This document shows, in pieces, positions 26,856 through 36,003 of a stretch of DNA of 64,000 nucleotides. Made by a program: the position numbers and the translations under genes. Under the pieces are notes generated by a model. That model worked only from the letters and a program-made list of their open reading frames with translations, had not been told where the DNA came from and made no database searches. The stretch spans positions 62,001-126,000 of the forward strand of contig NZ_JYII01000015.1 in assembly GCF_000948415.1 (NCBI RefSeq), written 5' to 3'. The stretch's first letter is position 1. Each line of letters begins with the position of its first letter. The stretch is from Thalassospira sp. HJ (lineage in GTDB: Bacteria > Pseudomonadota > Alphaproteobacteria > Rhodospirillales > Thalassospiraceae).

Positions 26856-28016
26856 ATGCCAATGACCATCCGCGACACAGAGTATTGCAGCATGATTTCG
26901 GGCCGTATCTGTATTGGTTTAAGTTTCATCGCGCTCGCGATGCAAGTTTCTTCTGCCATGGCCGAAGTTTTCACCTATCCGGCCCTTCGCACGACCCAAG
27001 CATCTGATCCCGAACAATCCCTGCTGACCAATACCCAACCCACGGCCATTGTTTATGGCTCTGCCGATATTGGTGCATTTGTGCCGGTGATCGAAGCGTT
27101 TCAGCAGGAAAACCCGTTTATCGGTGTTGAGTACCATCAGCTGCAAACGCTTGAAATGTATGACATTACCCAAAGCCAGCGTGCCAATGGCGAAGCCAAT
27201 GCAGACCTGATCATCAGCTCCTCGATGGATCTGCAGATGAAGCTCGCCAATGATGGCTATGCCACAGCCTATCAAAGCAGCGAGACTGACGCCCTGCCTC
27301 ATTGGGCCCGCTGGCGTAACGAGGCTTTCGCCGTCACCCAGGAGCCGGCTGTCATTGCCTATAACCGCGAGTTTTTCCGCGAAAACGAACTGGAACCGCC
27401 CAGAACCCGCGAAGATTTCATCAGCCTGCTTGTTAACCATGACGAGCTGTTCAGCGAAAAAGTCACGACATATGACATCGAACGCAGCGGTGTCGGTTTC
27501 CTGTTTCTGGCCCGTGATGAACGCTTCTTTCCCGGTATCTGGGATTTTGTCCGCACCCTCGGGCAAGCGAAGGTAAAGCTTTATTCCAACACGTCCCCGA
27601 TGCTTGAAAAGATCGCATCGGGCCAAGTGGTGCTTGGCTACAATCTGCTGGGATCGTATGCGGAAACCTTCAATCAGCGAAATCAGAACCTTGGCGTCAT
27701 CCTGCCGGATGATTTCATTGTCGTATATTCACGCATCGCCATCATTCCGCGTGGTGCTCGCAACCCGAACCTTGGCGGACGTTTTCTTGATTTCATGCTG
27801 TCGATCAAGGGGCAAAGCGTTCTGCAAAATGAAGGCAACTTCAACCCGGTCCGATCAGATGTTCCGCCAAGCACGTTCTCTTCGCTGATCTTTGATCGCT
27901 ATGGCGAACGCGTGCGTTCCTTCCCGGTTGGCCCGGGCTTGCTGGTTTACCTTGACCAGGCGAAGCGCCAGCGTTTCCTGCGTCGTTGGCAGGATGCGCT
28001 GCTAAACCGCAGATAA
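26856..28016 (+). CDS. Orphan ABC-type periplasmic binding protein next to TctDE-like system
   Basis: A 386-residue extracellular solute-binding protein of the iron/polyamine (AfuA-like) group. A hydrophobic leader (ISGRICIGLSFIALAMQVSSAMA) is followed by TAIVYGSADIGAFVPVIEAFQQENPFIGVEY and later QVVLGYNLLGSYAE. No permease or ATPase lies nearby. The divergent gene pair encodes a two-component system, so it may be a ligand-presenting partner of the kinase instead of a transport subunit. ATGs at 26856, 26862 and 26892 are all possible starts; none has a strong ribosome site. Confidence 0.85.
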   Translation: MPMTIRDTEYCSMISGRICIGLSFIALAMQVSSAMAEVFTYPALRTTQASDPEQSLLTNTQPTAIVYGSADIGAFVPVIEAFQQENPFIGVEYHQLQTLEMYDITQSQRANGEANADLIISSSMDLQMKLANDGYATAYQSSETDALPHWARWRNEAFAVTQEPAVIAYNREFFRENELEPPRTREDFISLLVNHDELFSEKVTTYDIERSGVGFLFLARDERFFPGIWDFVRTLGQAKVKLYSNTSPMLEKIASGQVVLGYNLLGSYAETFNQRNQNLGVILPDDFIVVYSRIAIIPRGARNPNLGGRFLDFMLSIKGQSVLQNEGNFNPVRSDVPPSTFSSLIFDRYGERVRSFPVGPGLLVYLDQAKRQRFLRRWQDALLNRR

Positions 28017-28029
28017 CGCACCCTGCCCA

Positions 28030-28056
28030 CCTGATTGGTAATCCAGTCAGGACTTT
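28030..28056. terminator. Weak hairpin between convergent genes
   Basis: CCTGATTGG (28030-28038) and CCAGTCAGG (28043-28051) form a 9-bp stem with one G-U pair and a TAAT loop, followed by ACTTTGC. It ends the binding-protein transcript and overlaps the last codons of the opposite gene. The T-tract is poor. Confidence 0.35.
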
Positions 28057-28892
28057 GCGCTATTGGGCACCGGACGGCGATCCGGACCGGTATAGTTCCA
28101 GATCATTCGGCGCGGGATCGGGCCCTTATTCCGCCCGCCTTGCTGGGTTTGCTCCCAAGCATGGGCAAGAATGCCGACCGAACGCGACAGACAGAAAAGC
28201 CCACGCGCCAATTCGGCGGCAAACCCCAATTCGGCATAGATAACAGCAGTCGCACCATCAATATTCATCGGGATGCGCTTGCCCTTGCGGGCTAGAAGTT
28301 CGGCTTCCACCCCGCTTGCAATCTCGCCAAAGCGGCCTGAAACATGACCTTCTTTTGCGGCTTCGCTTACAAGTGCGAGCAACCTAGGCGCACGCGGATC
28401 GATGGGATGGAAACGGTGACCAAAGCCCGGCACATGCTTGCCATGTTCGGCAATCTGATGATCAAGGCCATCTGAAACCGCCGCGGCCAAATCCTGACCG
28501 GCATCCATACGTGCCGCGATGTCATGATAAAGGGCAACGGCCTGTTCGCCGGCCCCGCCATGGACATCGCCAAGCACATTGACCGCACTGGCCATCGCAT
28601 TGTTCAGGCCCACACCACAGGTCGCTGCCATCCGGGCAATTGCAATACTGGGCGCTTGTGGTCCGTGGTCAACGGCGGAAACAAGGGCAGCCTCAAGCAA
28701 TTTGGCTTGCGGTGCGGACGGCAATTCACCGCGTGTCATCAGCCAAATCATGGTCGGGAAACTGATATTGCCGATCAGTTCTTCGATCGCGTACCCGCCG
28801 TAATGAATTTTGCCCGGCTCCATATCGATGATGCCGGTCTGCCACCAGTCGCGTACTTCGTTTTCAACGTCTTCAAGAGTTTTCGAACTCAC
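28047..28892 (-). CDS. Short citrate-synthase-fold protein, citryl-CoA lyase candidate
   Basis: A 281-residue member of the citrate synthase superfamily, much shorter than a full citrate synthase (about 430), because the N-terminal part is missing. The three catalytic residues are retained in context: His in GDVHGGAGE, His in PGFGHRFHPIDPRA and Asp in MNIDGATA. Arginines are kept in DPRA and LSRSVG. Short enzymes of this type include citryl-CoA lyase, which splits citryl-CoA to acetyl-CoA and oxaloacetate. The gene overlaps the upstream CoA-transferase gene by 4 bp, which supports a CoA-ester substrate made in place. A citrate-like substrate is inferred. Confidence 0.82.
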   Translation of the reverse strand: MSSKTLEDVENEVRDWWQTGIIDMEPGKIHYGGYAIEELIGNISFPTMIWLMTRGELPSAPQAKLLEAALVSAVDHGPQAPSIAIARMAATCGVGLNNAMASAVNVLGDVHGGAGEQAVALYHDIAARMDAGQDLAAAVSDGLDHQIAEHGKHVPGFGHRFHPIDPRAPRLLALVSEAAKEGHVSGRFGEIASGVEAELLARKGKRIPMNIDGATAVIYAELGFAAELARGLFCLSRSVGILAHAWEQTQQGGRNKGPIPRRMIWNYTGPDRRPVPNSAKS

Positions 28893-30106
28893 AGCACGCC
28901 CTCCTTGGCAAGGTTATCGATCTCGTCATCGGAAAAGCCCAGCGACGACAGAATGTCATTATTGTCCTGGCCAAGTTCGGGCGGCGGCGCGTTCACCGAC
29001 GGCGCATTACCATCCATCTTGATCCCTGTCCGAAGAATTCGGATATCGCGATCTGCACCCGGTACGTTGTCAAACGACGCCATCATGCCGCGATCAGCAA
29101 TCTGTGGAAGTGCAAGCGCCTGCGGCACGGTCAGAACCGCACCAGCCGGAACCCCAACCGCATTCAGCTTTTCAACCCAGTAATCCGTTGGCTGAGTGAC
29201 CAGCACTTCTTCCAGCAACTCTGTCAGGTTTGATCTGTGTTCGAGCCGTTCCTTGCGCGACACGAACCGCGCATCTTCCAAAAGCGGCTCAAGTCCGAGA
29301 ACACCACACAGGGCCTCGAACTGTTCCTGTTTGTTTGCTGCGATATTGATCTGACCATCGGCTGTCGCGAATGCGCCGGATGGTGAAGATGTGAAATTGT
29401 CATTGCCATTGGCCGTCGGCTCCTTACCGGCAATCAGATAGTTCGACACCACCCAGCCCATCGTGGCAATTACGGATTCCAGCATCGAAATATCGATAAA
29501 ACTGCCCTTGGTATCCTTGTTGCCCAACGCACGCCCGGCAAGGGCCGAACTAATGGCAAAGGCCGCGGTCATGCCACCGATGGTATCGGCCATCGGATAA
29601 CCGACGCGATAGGTTCCGGTATCTTCCTCGCCGGTGATGGTCATGATGCCCGAAAGACCCTGAACGATCTGATCATAGGCCGGCAATTTCTTCATCGGAC
29701 CGCTTTGGCCAAAACCGGAAATCGCACAATAGACAAGTCCCGGATTGACCTTTGAAAGCACGTCATAGCCAAGCTCAAGACGATCCATCACACCCGGCCG
29801 GAAGTTCTCGACCAGCACATCGGCCTTGGCCACAAGTTTCTTGAGGATCTCCTTGCCGCGCGGATCCTTGAGGTTCAGCGTGATCGAACGTTTCCCGGCA
29901 TTTTGCGCCATAAATGAAACACCCATCAGCTTTTCATTCAGGTCCATATCTGCACCCAGCTGGCGGGCAAGATCACCGCGCCCCGGCGCTTCGACCTTGA
30001 TGACGTCCGCCCCCATATGGGCCAATTGGTGGCAACAAAATGGTCCAGCCAACACATTGGTCAGATCAAGAACCGTGATTCCGGAAAGAGAGTTTGGTCC
30101 GCTCAT
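28889..30106 (-). CDS. CaiB/BaiF class III CoA-transferase, partner of the lyase
   Basis: A 405-residue class III CoA-transferase with VLDLTNVLAGPFCCHQLAHMGADVIKVE, VLVENFRPGVMDRLE and the catalytic-Asp context PAYDQIVQGLSG. It overlaps the lyase-like gene by 4 bp, so the two products are probably made in step. A simple reading is that it activates a di- or tricarboxylate with CoA (for example from succinyl-CoA) for cleavage by the lyase. The short paired boxes at 30121-30155 lie just upstream of its start. Confidence 0.9.
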   Translation of the reverse strand: MSGPNSLSGITVLDLTNVLAGPFCCHQLAHMGADVIKVEAPGRGDLARQLGADMDLNEKLMGVSFMAQNAGKRSITLNLKDPRGKEILKKLVAKADVLVENFRPGVMDRLELGYDVLSKVNPGLVYCAISGFGQSGPMKKLPAYDQIVQGLSGIMTITGEEDTGTYRVGYPMADTIGGMTAAFAISSALAGRALGNKDTKGSFIDISMLESVIATMGWVVSNYLIAGKEPTANGNDNFTSSPSGAFATADGQINIAANKQEQFEALCGVLGLEPLLEDARFVSRKERLEHRSNLTELLEEVLVTQPTDYWVEKLNAVGVPAGAVLTVPQALALPQIADRGMMASFDNVPGADRDIRILRTGIKMDGNAPSVNAPPPELGQDNNDILSSLGFSDDEIDNLAKEGVL

Positions 30107-30120
30107 GGAGATTTCCTAAA

Positions 30121-30155
30121 TTCTGCCTAGTAGAATTAGGTTCTATTATATAGAA
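30121..30155. promoter_or_regulatory. Two tandem TTCT-N7-AGAA boxes
   Basis: TTCTGCCTAGTAGAA (30121-30135) and TTCTATTATATAGAA (30141-30155) share the same 15-bp layout and begin exactly 20 bp apart, about two helical turns. The second is a perfect palindrome around TAT. They sit in the divergent promoter region between the CoA-transferase gene and the IclR gene, the usual place for an IclR operator. Confidence 0.6.
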
Positions 30156-30225
30156 TTTTGGACTTGAGCAAAATGGTGTTGGAGGGTTTTCAAAGCCGAC
30201 ACACCGAACTGAAACGGATTTACCC

Positions 30226-30906
30226 ATGTCAGAACAGAACGTTACGGCAGTCGAACGGGCACTTGGAATTCTTGATGCCTTTACCGATCAGGACCCTGAC
30301 CTGTCACTCAAGGACCTGTCAGAGCGCACCGGAATGTATAAAAGCACGATCTCCAGACTGGCCGGAACACTGGAGTCCTGCGGCTTCCTGATGCTCTCCG
30401 GGCGTGGTCGGTATCGTCTGGGGCCGGCGCTCTGGCGGTTGGGGTCTATTTACCGGCGATCATACCGCATGGATGATATTGTCCGCCCTCATCTGTCCAT
30501 GCTGGTTTCCGAAAGCGGTGAAACCGCGTCCTTTTATGTTCCCGAAGGCCCCAATCGCCTGTGCCTTTTTCGCGAAAATTCACCCAGCAGCCTGCGTCAC
30601 CATCTTGAAGAAGGTGCGATCCTTCCTTGCGAGTTCGGGGCTGCAGGCCATGTCATCCGCGCCTGGGGCGACGGTGTCGATGAAAGATCGCTTCAGGTGC
30701 TTGAAGACAAATTCGCACTTAGTGAAGGTGAACGCGACCCGGATATCTCGGCAATTGCCGTTCCGGTTCTTGATCGACAGAACCATCTTCTGGGGGCGCT
30801 TGCCCTTTCCGGTCCGATCAGTCGTTTTACCCCTGAAAAGCGACTGAAATGCCTGCAATCTCTACAATCACGTGCAGAAGATTGCGGCAAACGCATGTCA
30901 TCGTGA
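30226..30906 (+). CDS. IclR-family transcriptional regulator of the citrate-type module
   Basis: A 226-residue IclR regulator with an N-terminal winged helix (AVERALGILDAFTDQDPDLS, DLSERTGMYKSTISRLAGTL, GRYRLGPALWRLG). The shorter effector domain shows ETASFYVPEGPNRLCLFREN, LPCEFGAAGHVIRA and DISAIAVPVLDRQNHLLGAL. It is divergent from the CoA-transferase/lyase pair and upstream of the tctCBA operon. It probably represses one or both in the absence of the transported acid; the ligand is inferred, not shown. Confidence 0.9.
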   Translation: MSEQNVTAVERALGILDAFTDQDPDLSLKDLSERTGMYKSTISRLAGTLESCGFLMLSGRGRYRLGPALWRLGSIYRRSYRMDDIVRPHLSMLVSESGETASFYVPEGPNRLCLFRENSPSSLRHHLEEGAILPCEFGAAGHVIRAWGDGVDERSLQVLEDKFALSEGERDPDISAIAVPVLDRQNHLLGALALSGPISRFTPEKRLKCLQSLQSRAEDCGKRMSS

Positions 30907-31224
30907 TCACAAGTAATCGCTTATTTTTTCCCTGAACGCATAAATCATGTGAACTTTTTTCACCCATTTTGTGCCAATGACAGGTTGGTGACAGGTTTGC
31001 CTGTTACCGTCCCGCCACTGCCGATCCGTGAGTCATAAATTGGCCCCGGAACAAACAAGAATAAAATTCGGCAAGGGAGGACAGTGAAAATTCCGGAGTC
31101 AGTTGGTCAATTCGCCTCTGAAAGCGGTTTTCGGATACGCCCTTGCTGAAAGCTTTGTTCCATTGATCGGCCTGCCACCAATCGGGTGGCTGGGAAATTG
31201 CTTTAGTGTCTGGAGGAGACCCTG
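30907..31224 (+). promoter_or_regulatory. tctCBA leader with repeated TGACAGG half-sites
   Basis: This 318-bp gap contains no gene. TGACAGGTT occurs at 30978-30986 and again at 30989-30997, 11 bp apart. The second copy pairs with CCTGTTACC at 31000-31008 (8 of 9 bases) to make a dyad. A smaller dyad GTGAA-N5-TTCAC lies at 30949-30963. The segment TTGG...TTTGC (30985-31000) also has the GG/GC spacing of a sigma-54 promoter, a weaker reading. The tctC ribosome site GGAGGAG ends the region. Confidence 0.45.
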
Positions 31225-32223
31225 ATGAACAAACTGTCGATGTTCTCGCGTCGCGGATTTATCGCAGCAGCCACGGCTGTTGCTGTTTCGACTGCTGCCT
31301 TTGGTGCAATGGATGCCAAAGCTGCAGAAATGGACGAAATTCACTTCGTCATTCCGGGCGGCGCAGGCGGCGGCTGGGATGGCACGGCACGTGGTACCGG
31401 TGAAGCCCTGACCAAATCCGGTCTGGTTGGCACCGCATCCTACGAAAACATGTCTGGCGGCGGCGGCGGTAAAGCCATTGCCTACATGATCGAAGCTGCT
31501 GATCGCCTTGACAACACCCTGATGGTCAACTCCACCCCGATCATCGTGCGTTCGCTGACCGGTGTGTTCCCGCAGTCCTTCCGCGACCTGACCCCGATTG
31601 CCGCTGTTGTTGCTGAATATGCTGCCTTCGCAGTACCGGCAGACAGCCCGTATGCATCCTTCACCGACGTTGTCGAAGCGGTCAAAGCTGATCCGTCTTC
31701 GGTTAAATTTGGTGGCGGTTCGGTCCGTGGTGGTATGGACCACATCGTTGCAGCCTACGCTGTTCAGCAGGGCGGCGGCGATGCCAAACAGGTAAAGTAC
31801 ATTCCTTATGACGCAGGCGGCAAAGCAATCGCTGGCCTTCTGTCGGGTGAAACCAACGTTCTCTCGACCGGTCTGGGCGAACTGCTTGAACTTGCAAAAG
31901 CAGGTCAGGTTCGCATTCTGGCTGTAACCTCGAAAGAACGTGTTGAAGCTGCTCCGGACGTTCCGTCGCTTGGCGAACTTGGCATTGATGCTGAATTCAT
32001 CAACTGGCGCGGTTACTTTGGTTCGCCGGCCCTGTCGGCTGAAAAAGCTGATGCCTATGCTGCGATCCTCAAGGACGTTCAGGCAACCCCGGAATGGGAA
32101 ACCGTTCGTACCCGTAATGGCTGGGAAAAAATCTACAAGCCGCGTGCTGAGTTCTCTGCCTTCATGGAAGAGCAGGAAAAGGTCGTTGGCGACCTGATGC
32201 GCGACCTTGGCTTCCTGAAATAA
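31225..32223 (+). CDS. tctC: Tripartite tricarboxylate transporter, binding protein
   Basis: Periplasmic binding protein of a TTT-family importer, 332 residues. The leader MNKLSMFSRRGFIAAATAVA holds a twin-arginine motif (SRRGFI), so export by Tat is likely. The mature part has the family pattern IHFVIPGGAGGGWDGTARGTGEAL, MSGGGGGKAIAYMIEA, and KFGGGSVRGGMDH with the IPYDAGGKAIAGLLSGE segment. The ATG is preceded by GGAGGAG. It is followed by tctB and tctA, and the ligand should be a carboxylate. Confidence 0.93.
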   Translation: MNKLSMFSRRGFIAAATAVAVSTAAFGAMDAKAAEMDEIHFVIPGGAGGGWDGTARGTGEALTKSGLVGTASYENMSGGGGGKAIAYMIEAADRLDNTLMVNSTPIIVRSLTGVFPQSFRDLTPIAAVVAEYAAFAVPADSPYASFTDVVEAVKADPSSVKFGGGSVRGGMDHIVAAYAVQQGGGDAKQVKYIPYDAGGKAIAGLLSGETNVLSTGLGELLELAKAGQVRILAVTSKERVEAAPDVPSLGELGIDAEFINWRGYFGSPALSAEKADAYAAILKDVQATPEWETVRTRNGWEKIYKPRAEFSAFMEEQEKVVGDLMRDLGFLK

Positions 32224-32267
32224 GCCTTTAATACACAAGTAAAAAGACCTCCGAAGGAAACCACGCC

Positions 32268-32756
32268 ATGTCCATCAATCGCGACAAATTCGGCGCACTG
32301 CTATTTCTTTGCCTTGCGCTGATTTATGGCTTCTATGTCGGTGACATTCCGCTGCTGTTTGGCGACGAGGATGCCCCGTTCAATGCCAGAACCCTCCCTA
32401 ACGCCCTTGCATGGTTGCTTGGTGTGGTTTCCTTCGTTCAACTGATACTGCCGACCAACAGAGAGGCCGGCAGTCTCGAACACGCATTCCGTGGCCTTAA
32501 ATGGAAACGCGTGGTCATCCTTGCTGCGCTGATGGTCTTCTATGGCCTGACGATCCGCCAGCTTGGCTTCCCGATTTCGACATCGCTCTTTTTGATGGGC
32601 GGTTTCTATACGCTTGGCGAACGCCGTCCGCTGGTTCTGATCCTGACGGCTGTTGGTGTCACGCTTGCTTTCTGGGGATTGCTGTATGCCATGGGCATCT
32701 ACCTGACCCCGGGCGACTTCTTCTATTATCTCGGTTGGATGTCAAACGATGCTTGA
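32268..32756 (+). CDS. tctB: Tripartite tricarboxylate transporter, small membrane subunit
   Basis: A 162-residue inner-membrane protein with about four hydrophobic segments (near residues 8-24, 48-62, 78-97 and 122-150). It carries the LPNALAWLLGVVSFVQL region found in TctB proteins. This is the small accessory subunit of the importer. The ribosome site GAAGGAAA precedes the start, and the end overlaps tctA by 8 bp. Confidence 0.88.
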   Translation: MSINRDKFGALLFLCLALIYGFYVGDIPLLFGDEDAPFNARTLPNALAWLLGVVSFVQLILPTNREAGSLEHAFRGLKWKRVVILAALMVFYGLTIRQLGFPISTSLFLMGGFYTLGERRPLVLILTAVGVTLAFWGLLYAMGIYLTPGDFFYYLGWMSNDA

Positions 32757-34287
32757 GGGAATTTTCTCCGGTCTTTCGACCGCTGTTATGCCGATCAACC
32801 TTCTGATGGTTGCGGTCGGCTGTTTCGCAGGCACCTTTATCGGGATGCTTCCCGGTCTTGGCCCAATCACCGCCATTGCCCTGATGATCCCGATCACCTA
32901 TGGGTTTGATCCGTCCACCGGCCTTATTCTGATGGCGGGCGTGTATTACGGGGCAATCTTTGGCGGTTCGACCTCTTCAATTCTGATCAATGCGCCGGGT
33001 GTTGCCGGTACGGTTGCGACCGCCTTTGACGGTTACCCTATGGCGCAGAAAGGTCAGGCCGGCAAGGCACTTGCTATTGCCGCCTACTCGTCTTTCTCTG
33101 GCGGTACGATTGCTGCGATCTTCCTGCTGGTTGCCGCTCCGGCACTGGCCTCAGTATCGCTGTCGTTCCAGTCCGGTGACTATTTCGCCCTGATGGTGCT
33201 CGGCCTGACGGCTGTTTCTGCTTTCGCCGGCAAGGGTCAGGTTCTGAAAGCCATCACCATGACCTTGTTCGGCATCATGTTGTCGACCATCGGTACCGAT
33301 CCTGCGGCCGGCGTTGCCCGCTTTACTTTCGGCAGCATGGATCTTGTTGACGGCATCAGCTTCCTTTTGCTGGCCATGTCGACTTTCGCACTGTCCGAAG
33401 CCCTTCTTTCGATCCTGCGTCCGACCAAGGACACCCGTTCCGAAGAAGAAAAGGCACTGAAAAGCCTAGGCTCGATGAAGCTGTCGAAAGAAGAAGTGAA
33501 AACCATGGTTCCGGTCATCGGCCGTTCCTCGGTTCTTGGCTTCTTTACTGGCGTTCTGCCGGGCGCTGGTGCCACCATCGCATCCTTCCTGGCCTACGGC
33601 ATGGAACGCAACATTGCGTCCGCCAAGGAAAAGCTTGGCTTTGGCAAGGGTTCTATCCGTGGCCTGACCGCCCCGGAAACAGCAAACAACGCAGCATGTT
33701 CCGGATCCTTCGTACCACTTCTGACCCTTGGTATTCCGGGTTCGGGTACGACGGCCGTCATGATGGGCGCGCTGATTTCCTATGGCGTTCAACCGGGCCC
33801 GCGTCTGTTTGTTGAACAGCCTGACGTGTTCTGGTCCGTGATCATTTCGATGTATATCGGTAACATCGTGCTGCTGGTTCTGAACCTGCCGCTGATCCCG
33901 TATATCTCACGTCTTCTTGCCCTGCCCCAGCAACTGCTGGTGCCGTTTGTTCTGTTCTTCTCGCTGGTTGGTGTTTATCTGGTCACCTTTAACACCATGG
34001 ACATCCACATGATGGTGATTGCCGCAGGTATCGCGATCGGCCTACGTCTTCTGAACTATCCGATGGCACCGATGCTTCTTGGCTTCATTCTCGGCAAGAT
34101 GATGGAAGAAAACCTGCGTCGTGCACTGGCCATCAGCGACGGTTCGATTTCCTTCCTGTGGGAACGTCCGATCACGCTGGTCATTCTGATCATCAGCATC
34201 CTGTTCCTGGCCGCCCCGCTTATTGGCAACCTGCGCAGCTGGTTGGCCAACCGCAAGGCGACTGTTCCGAACGATGGTGAAATCTAA
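32749..34287 (+). CDS. tctA: Tripartite tricarboxylate transporter, large membrane subunit
   Basis: A 512-residue integral membrane protein with about 11-12 segments. The conserved TctA sequences are present: GTFIGMLPGLGPITAIALMIP, YYGAIFGGSTSSILINAPG, TGVLPGAGATIASFLAYG and LLTLGIPGSGTTAVMMGALI. It forms the sodium- or proton-coupled channel for acid uptake. It overlaps tctB and is followed after 33 bp by a chemoreceptor gene in the same direction. Confidence 0.95.
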   Translation: MLEGIFSGLSTAVMPINLLMVAVGCFAGTFIGMLPGLGPITAIALMIPITYGFDPSTGLILMAGVYYGAIFGGSTSSILINAPGVAGTVATAFDGYPMAQKGQAGKALAIAAYSSFSGGTIAAIFLLVAAPALASVSLSFQSGDYFALMVLGLTAVSAFAGKGQVLKAITMTLFGIMLSTIGTDPAAGVARFTFGSMDLVDGISFLLLAMSTFALSEALLSILRPTKDTRSEEEKALKSLGSMKLSKEEVKTMVPVIGRSSVLGFFTGVLPGAGATIASFLAYGMERNIASAKEKLGFGKGSIRGLTAPETANNAACSGSFVPLLTLGIPGSGTTAVMMGALISYGVQPGPRLFVEQPDVFWSVIISMYIGNIVLLVLNLPLIPYISRLLALPQQLLVPFVLFFSLVGVYLVTFNTMDIHMMVIAAGIAIGLRLLNYPMAPMLLGFILGKMMEENLRRALAISDGSISFLWERPITLVILIISILFLAAPLIGNLRSWLANRKATVPNDGEI

Positions 34288-34320
34288 AATCTGTCTCTAA
34301 ACGACGCGAAGGAAACTGGA

Positions 34321-36003
34321 ATGCGCTTTCTTGACAATCTCTCGATTGGGCCCAAAACCCTTTTGGTCCCGGTCTTCCTGATGATCGTCATTATCGCAAT
34401 GGGGATTGCCACTGTTGCAACGCTCGAAAGCGAGAAAGACACGCTTACCAGCCTTCGTGTCGAAGCCTATGAACGGCGATCCGATGCACTGACGCTCAGC
34501 AATGCACTGAACGAAGCGCACGGCTCGCTGTTTCGTATTCTGACCTGGGATTCAAACGGCATTAATGCCGCTGTGGTCCCCGATCTGCGTGAACAGGTTG
34601 CCAAGCTTGAAGGCGAACTGGCCCCGCTTGCCGAACGTCTTGCGGCGGCTGGTGGTGATGCCTTCACCCAGAACTACGCCAAATACATGGAACAGGTCAG
34701 CCAGTTCCTTGTTGAAAGCGAAATGAACATTTATGGCGCGCTTGAAGTCATTGCCCAGGCCGACGAAACCTTCCAGGCCCTTCAAGTCCCGCTAAACGAC
34801 ATTCTTGCCCAGTCCCACGAAATCGCCACGACCTCATTTGCCGATGCCTATACACAGGCCGAAGCATTGCAGCGTGTCTTTGTCATCGTTGCCCTGATCG
34901 TGGTTGTTGTTGCGGTGATCGTTTCGGTCTTTGTCTCGCGCCGCATTTCGCGCCCGATGACCGAACTGGCCGAACTGATTGAACAGATTTCCAATGGTGA
35001 TCTGGATGTCGATATTCGCGGCAGTCAGCGTGCCGATGAAATCGGCAAGGTTGCCCGTTCGGTCACGGTCCTGCGCGATCAGTCCAAAGAAGCCGAAATG
35101 CTGCGCAAGGAACGCGAACGTGTACGCAACCTTGAAGGCCAGCGTCAGCAAAACCTGATTGATGCCACCAACCATTTCCAGCGTGTTGTGCAGGAAGCCC
35201 TTTCCGGTTTTGATCAGGAATTCGGCTCGCTTAACGGTTCCGCCAGTGACATGGAACAGATCGCGACCCTTGCAAGCGCGCGTTCCGCCGATGCCAACCA
35301 GCATTCCGAGCAGGTTTTGCGCCATATCGAAGCCGTTTCACAAACAACCGCAAGCCTGTCGGATGCCATCGCCGAAATCGGCCAGCAGGCACAGAACTCT
35401 GCCGAGGTTGCCGGTCGCGCCCGTTCCGAAAGCGAACAATCGCGTGCCCTGTTTGAGCAGCTGACCGGTGCCACCCAGCGGATTGGCGATATTGTCAGCC
35501 TGATCGAAGACATCGCAAACCAGACCAACCTTCTAGCCCTTAATGCCACGATCGAGGCCGCCCGTGCCGGTGACGCCGGCAAGGGCTTCGCCGTGGTTGC
35601 CGGTGAGGTCAAAAACCTTGCCTCCCAGACCGCGCGTGCGACCGAAGATATCGCAAGTCAGGTTGAGGAAATCCGGGGCCTTACCGATAATGTTGTCAAT
35701 GCCTTGCATGGTGTTGCCGATGTGATTGGCGAGGTTGATCAATCCGCTGCAGCCATTGCAGCCGCCGTTGAAGAACAGCAGGCATCGACCGCTGGCATTT
35801 CCGATAGCATTCAGGATGCCAATGGCGGCATGCGCACCGTGGCAGAGGCCGTCGGTGCCCTTGATGGTGAAACAGCACGCGTTCACAACGGATCGGCAAA
35901 CGTGACCCGTGCCACCAGCACCCTTAATGACGAGGCCACCAAACTGCGCAACGCAATTGATGGCTTCCTTGATCAGATTGAAAAGAACAAGGCCCAAGCA
36001 TAA
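34321..36003 (+). CDS. Methyl-accepting chemotaxis protein
   Basis: A 560-residue chemoreceptor. Transmembrane segment 1 is at about residues 15-38, a periplasmic four-helix-type sensor follows to about 180, then TM2 ([20 protein letters not shown]), a HAMP linker ([20 protein letters not shown]) and a long coiled-coil. The signalling tip is [20 protein letters not shown] with [16 protein letters not shown]. No CheR/CheB pentapeptide is evident at the C-terminus (KNKAQA). Its place directly behind tctA suggests taxis to the imported acid. Confidence 0.93.
   Translation: MRFLDNLSIGPKTLLVPVFLMIVIIAMGIATVATLESEKDTLTSLRVEAYERRSDALTLSNALNEAHGSLFRILTWDSNGINAAVVPDLREQVAKLEGELAPLAERLAAAGGDAFTQNYAKYMEQVSQFLVESEMNIYGALEVIAQADETFQALQVPLNDILAQSHEIATTSFADAYTQAEALQRVFVIVALIVVVVAVIVSVFVSRRISRPMTELAELIEQISNGDLDVDIRGSQRADEIGKVARSVTVLRDQSKEAEMLRKERERVRNLEGQRQQNLIDATNHFQRVVQEALSGFDQEFGSLNGSASDMEQIATLASARSADANQHSEQVLRHIEAVSQTTASLSDAIAEIGQQAQNSAEVAGRARSESEQSRALFEQLTGATQRIGDIVSLIEDIANQTNLLALNATIEAARAGDAGKGFAVVAGEVKNLASQTARATEDIASQVEEIRGLTDNVVNALHGVADVIGEVDQSAAAIAAAVEEQQASTAGISDSIQDANGGMRTVAEAVGALDGETARVHNGSANVTRATSTLNDEATKLRNAIDGFLDQIEKNKAQA

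Noticed and set aside
30985-31001. Firm sigma-54 promoter for tctC
   Set aside because: Only the GG and TTGC spacing fits; the intervening bases are poor matches and no sigma-54 activator is encoded nearby, so it is kept only as an alternative reading.
31099-32238. A 379-residue open frame on the minus strand
   Set aside because: It lies wholly opposite tctC, which has a clear signal peptide and domain; the antisense frame is open because of codon bias in tctC.
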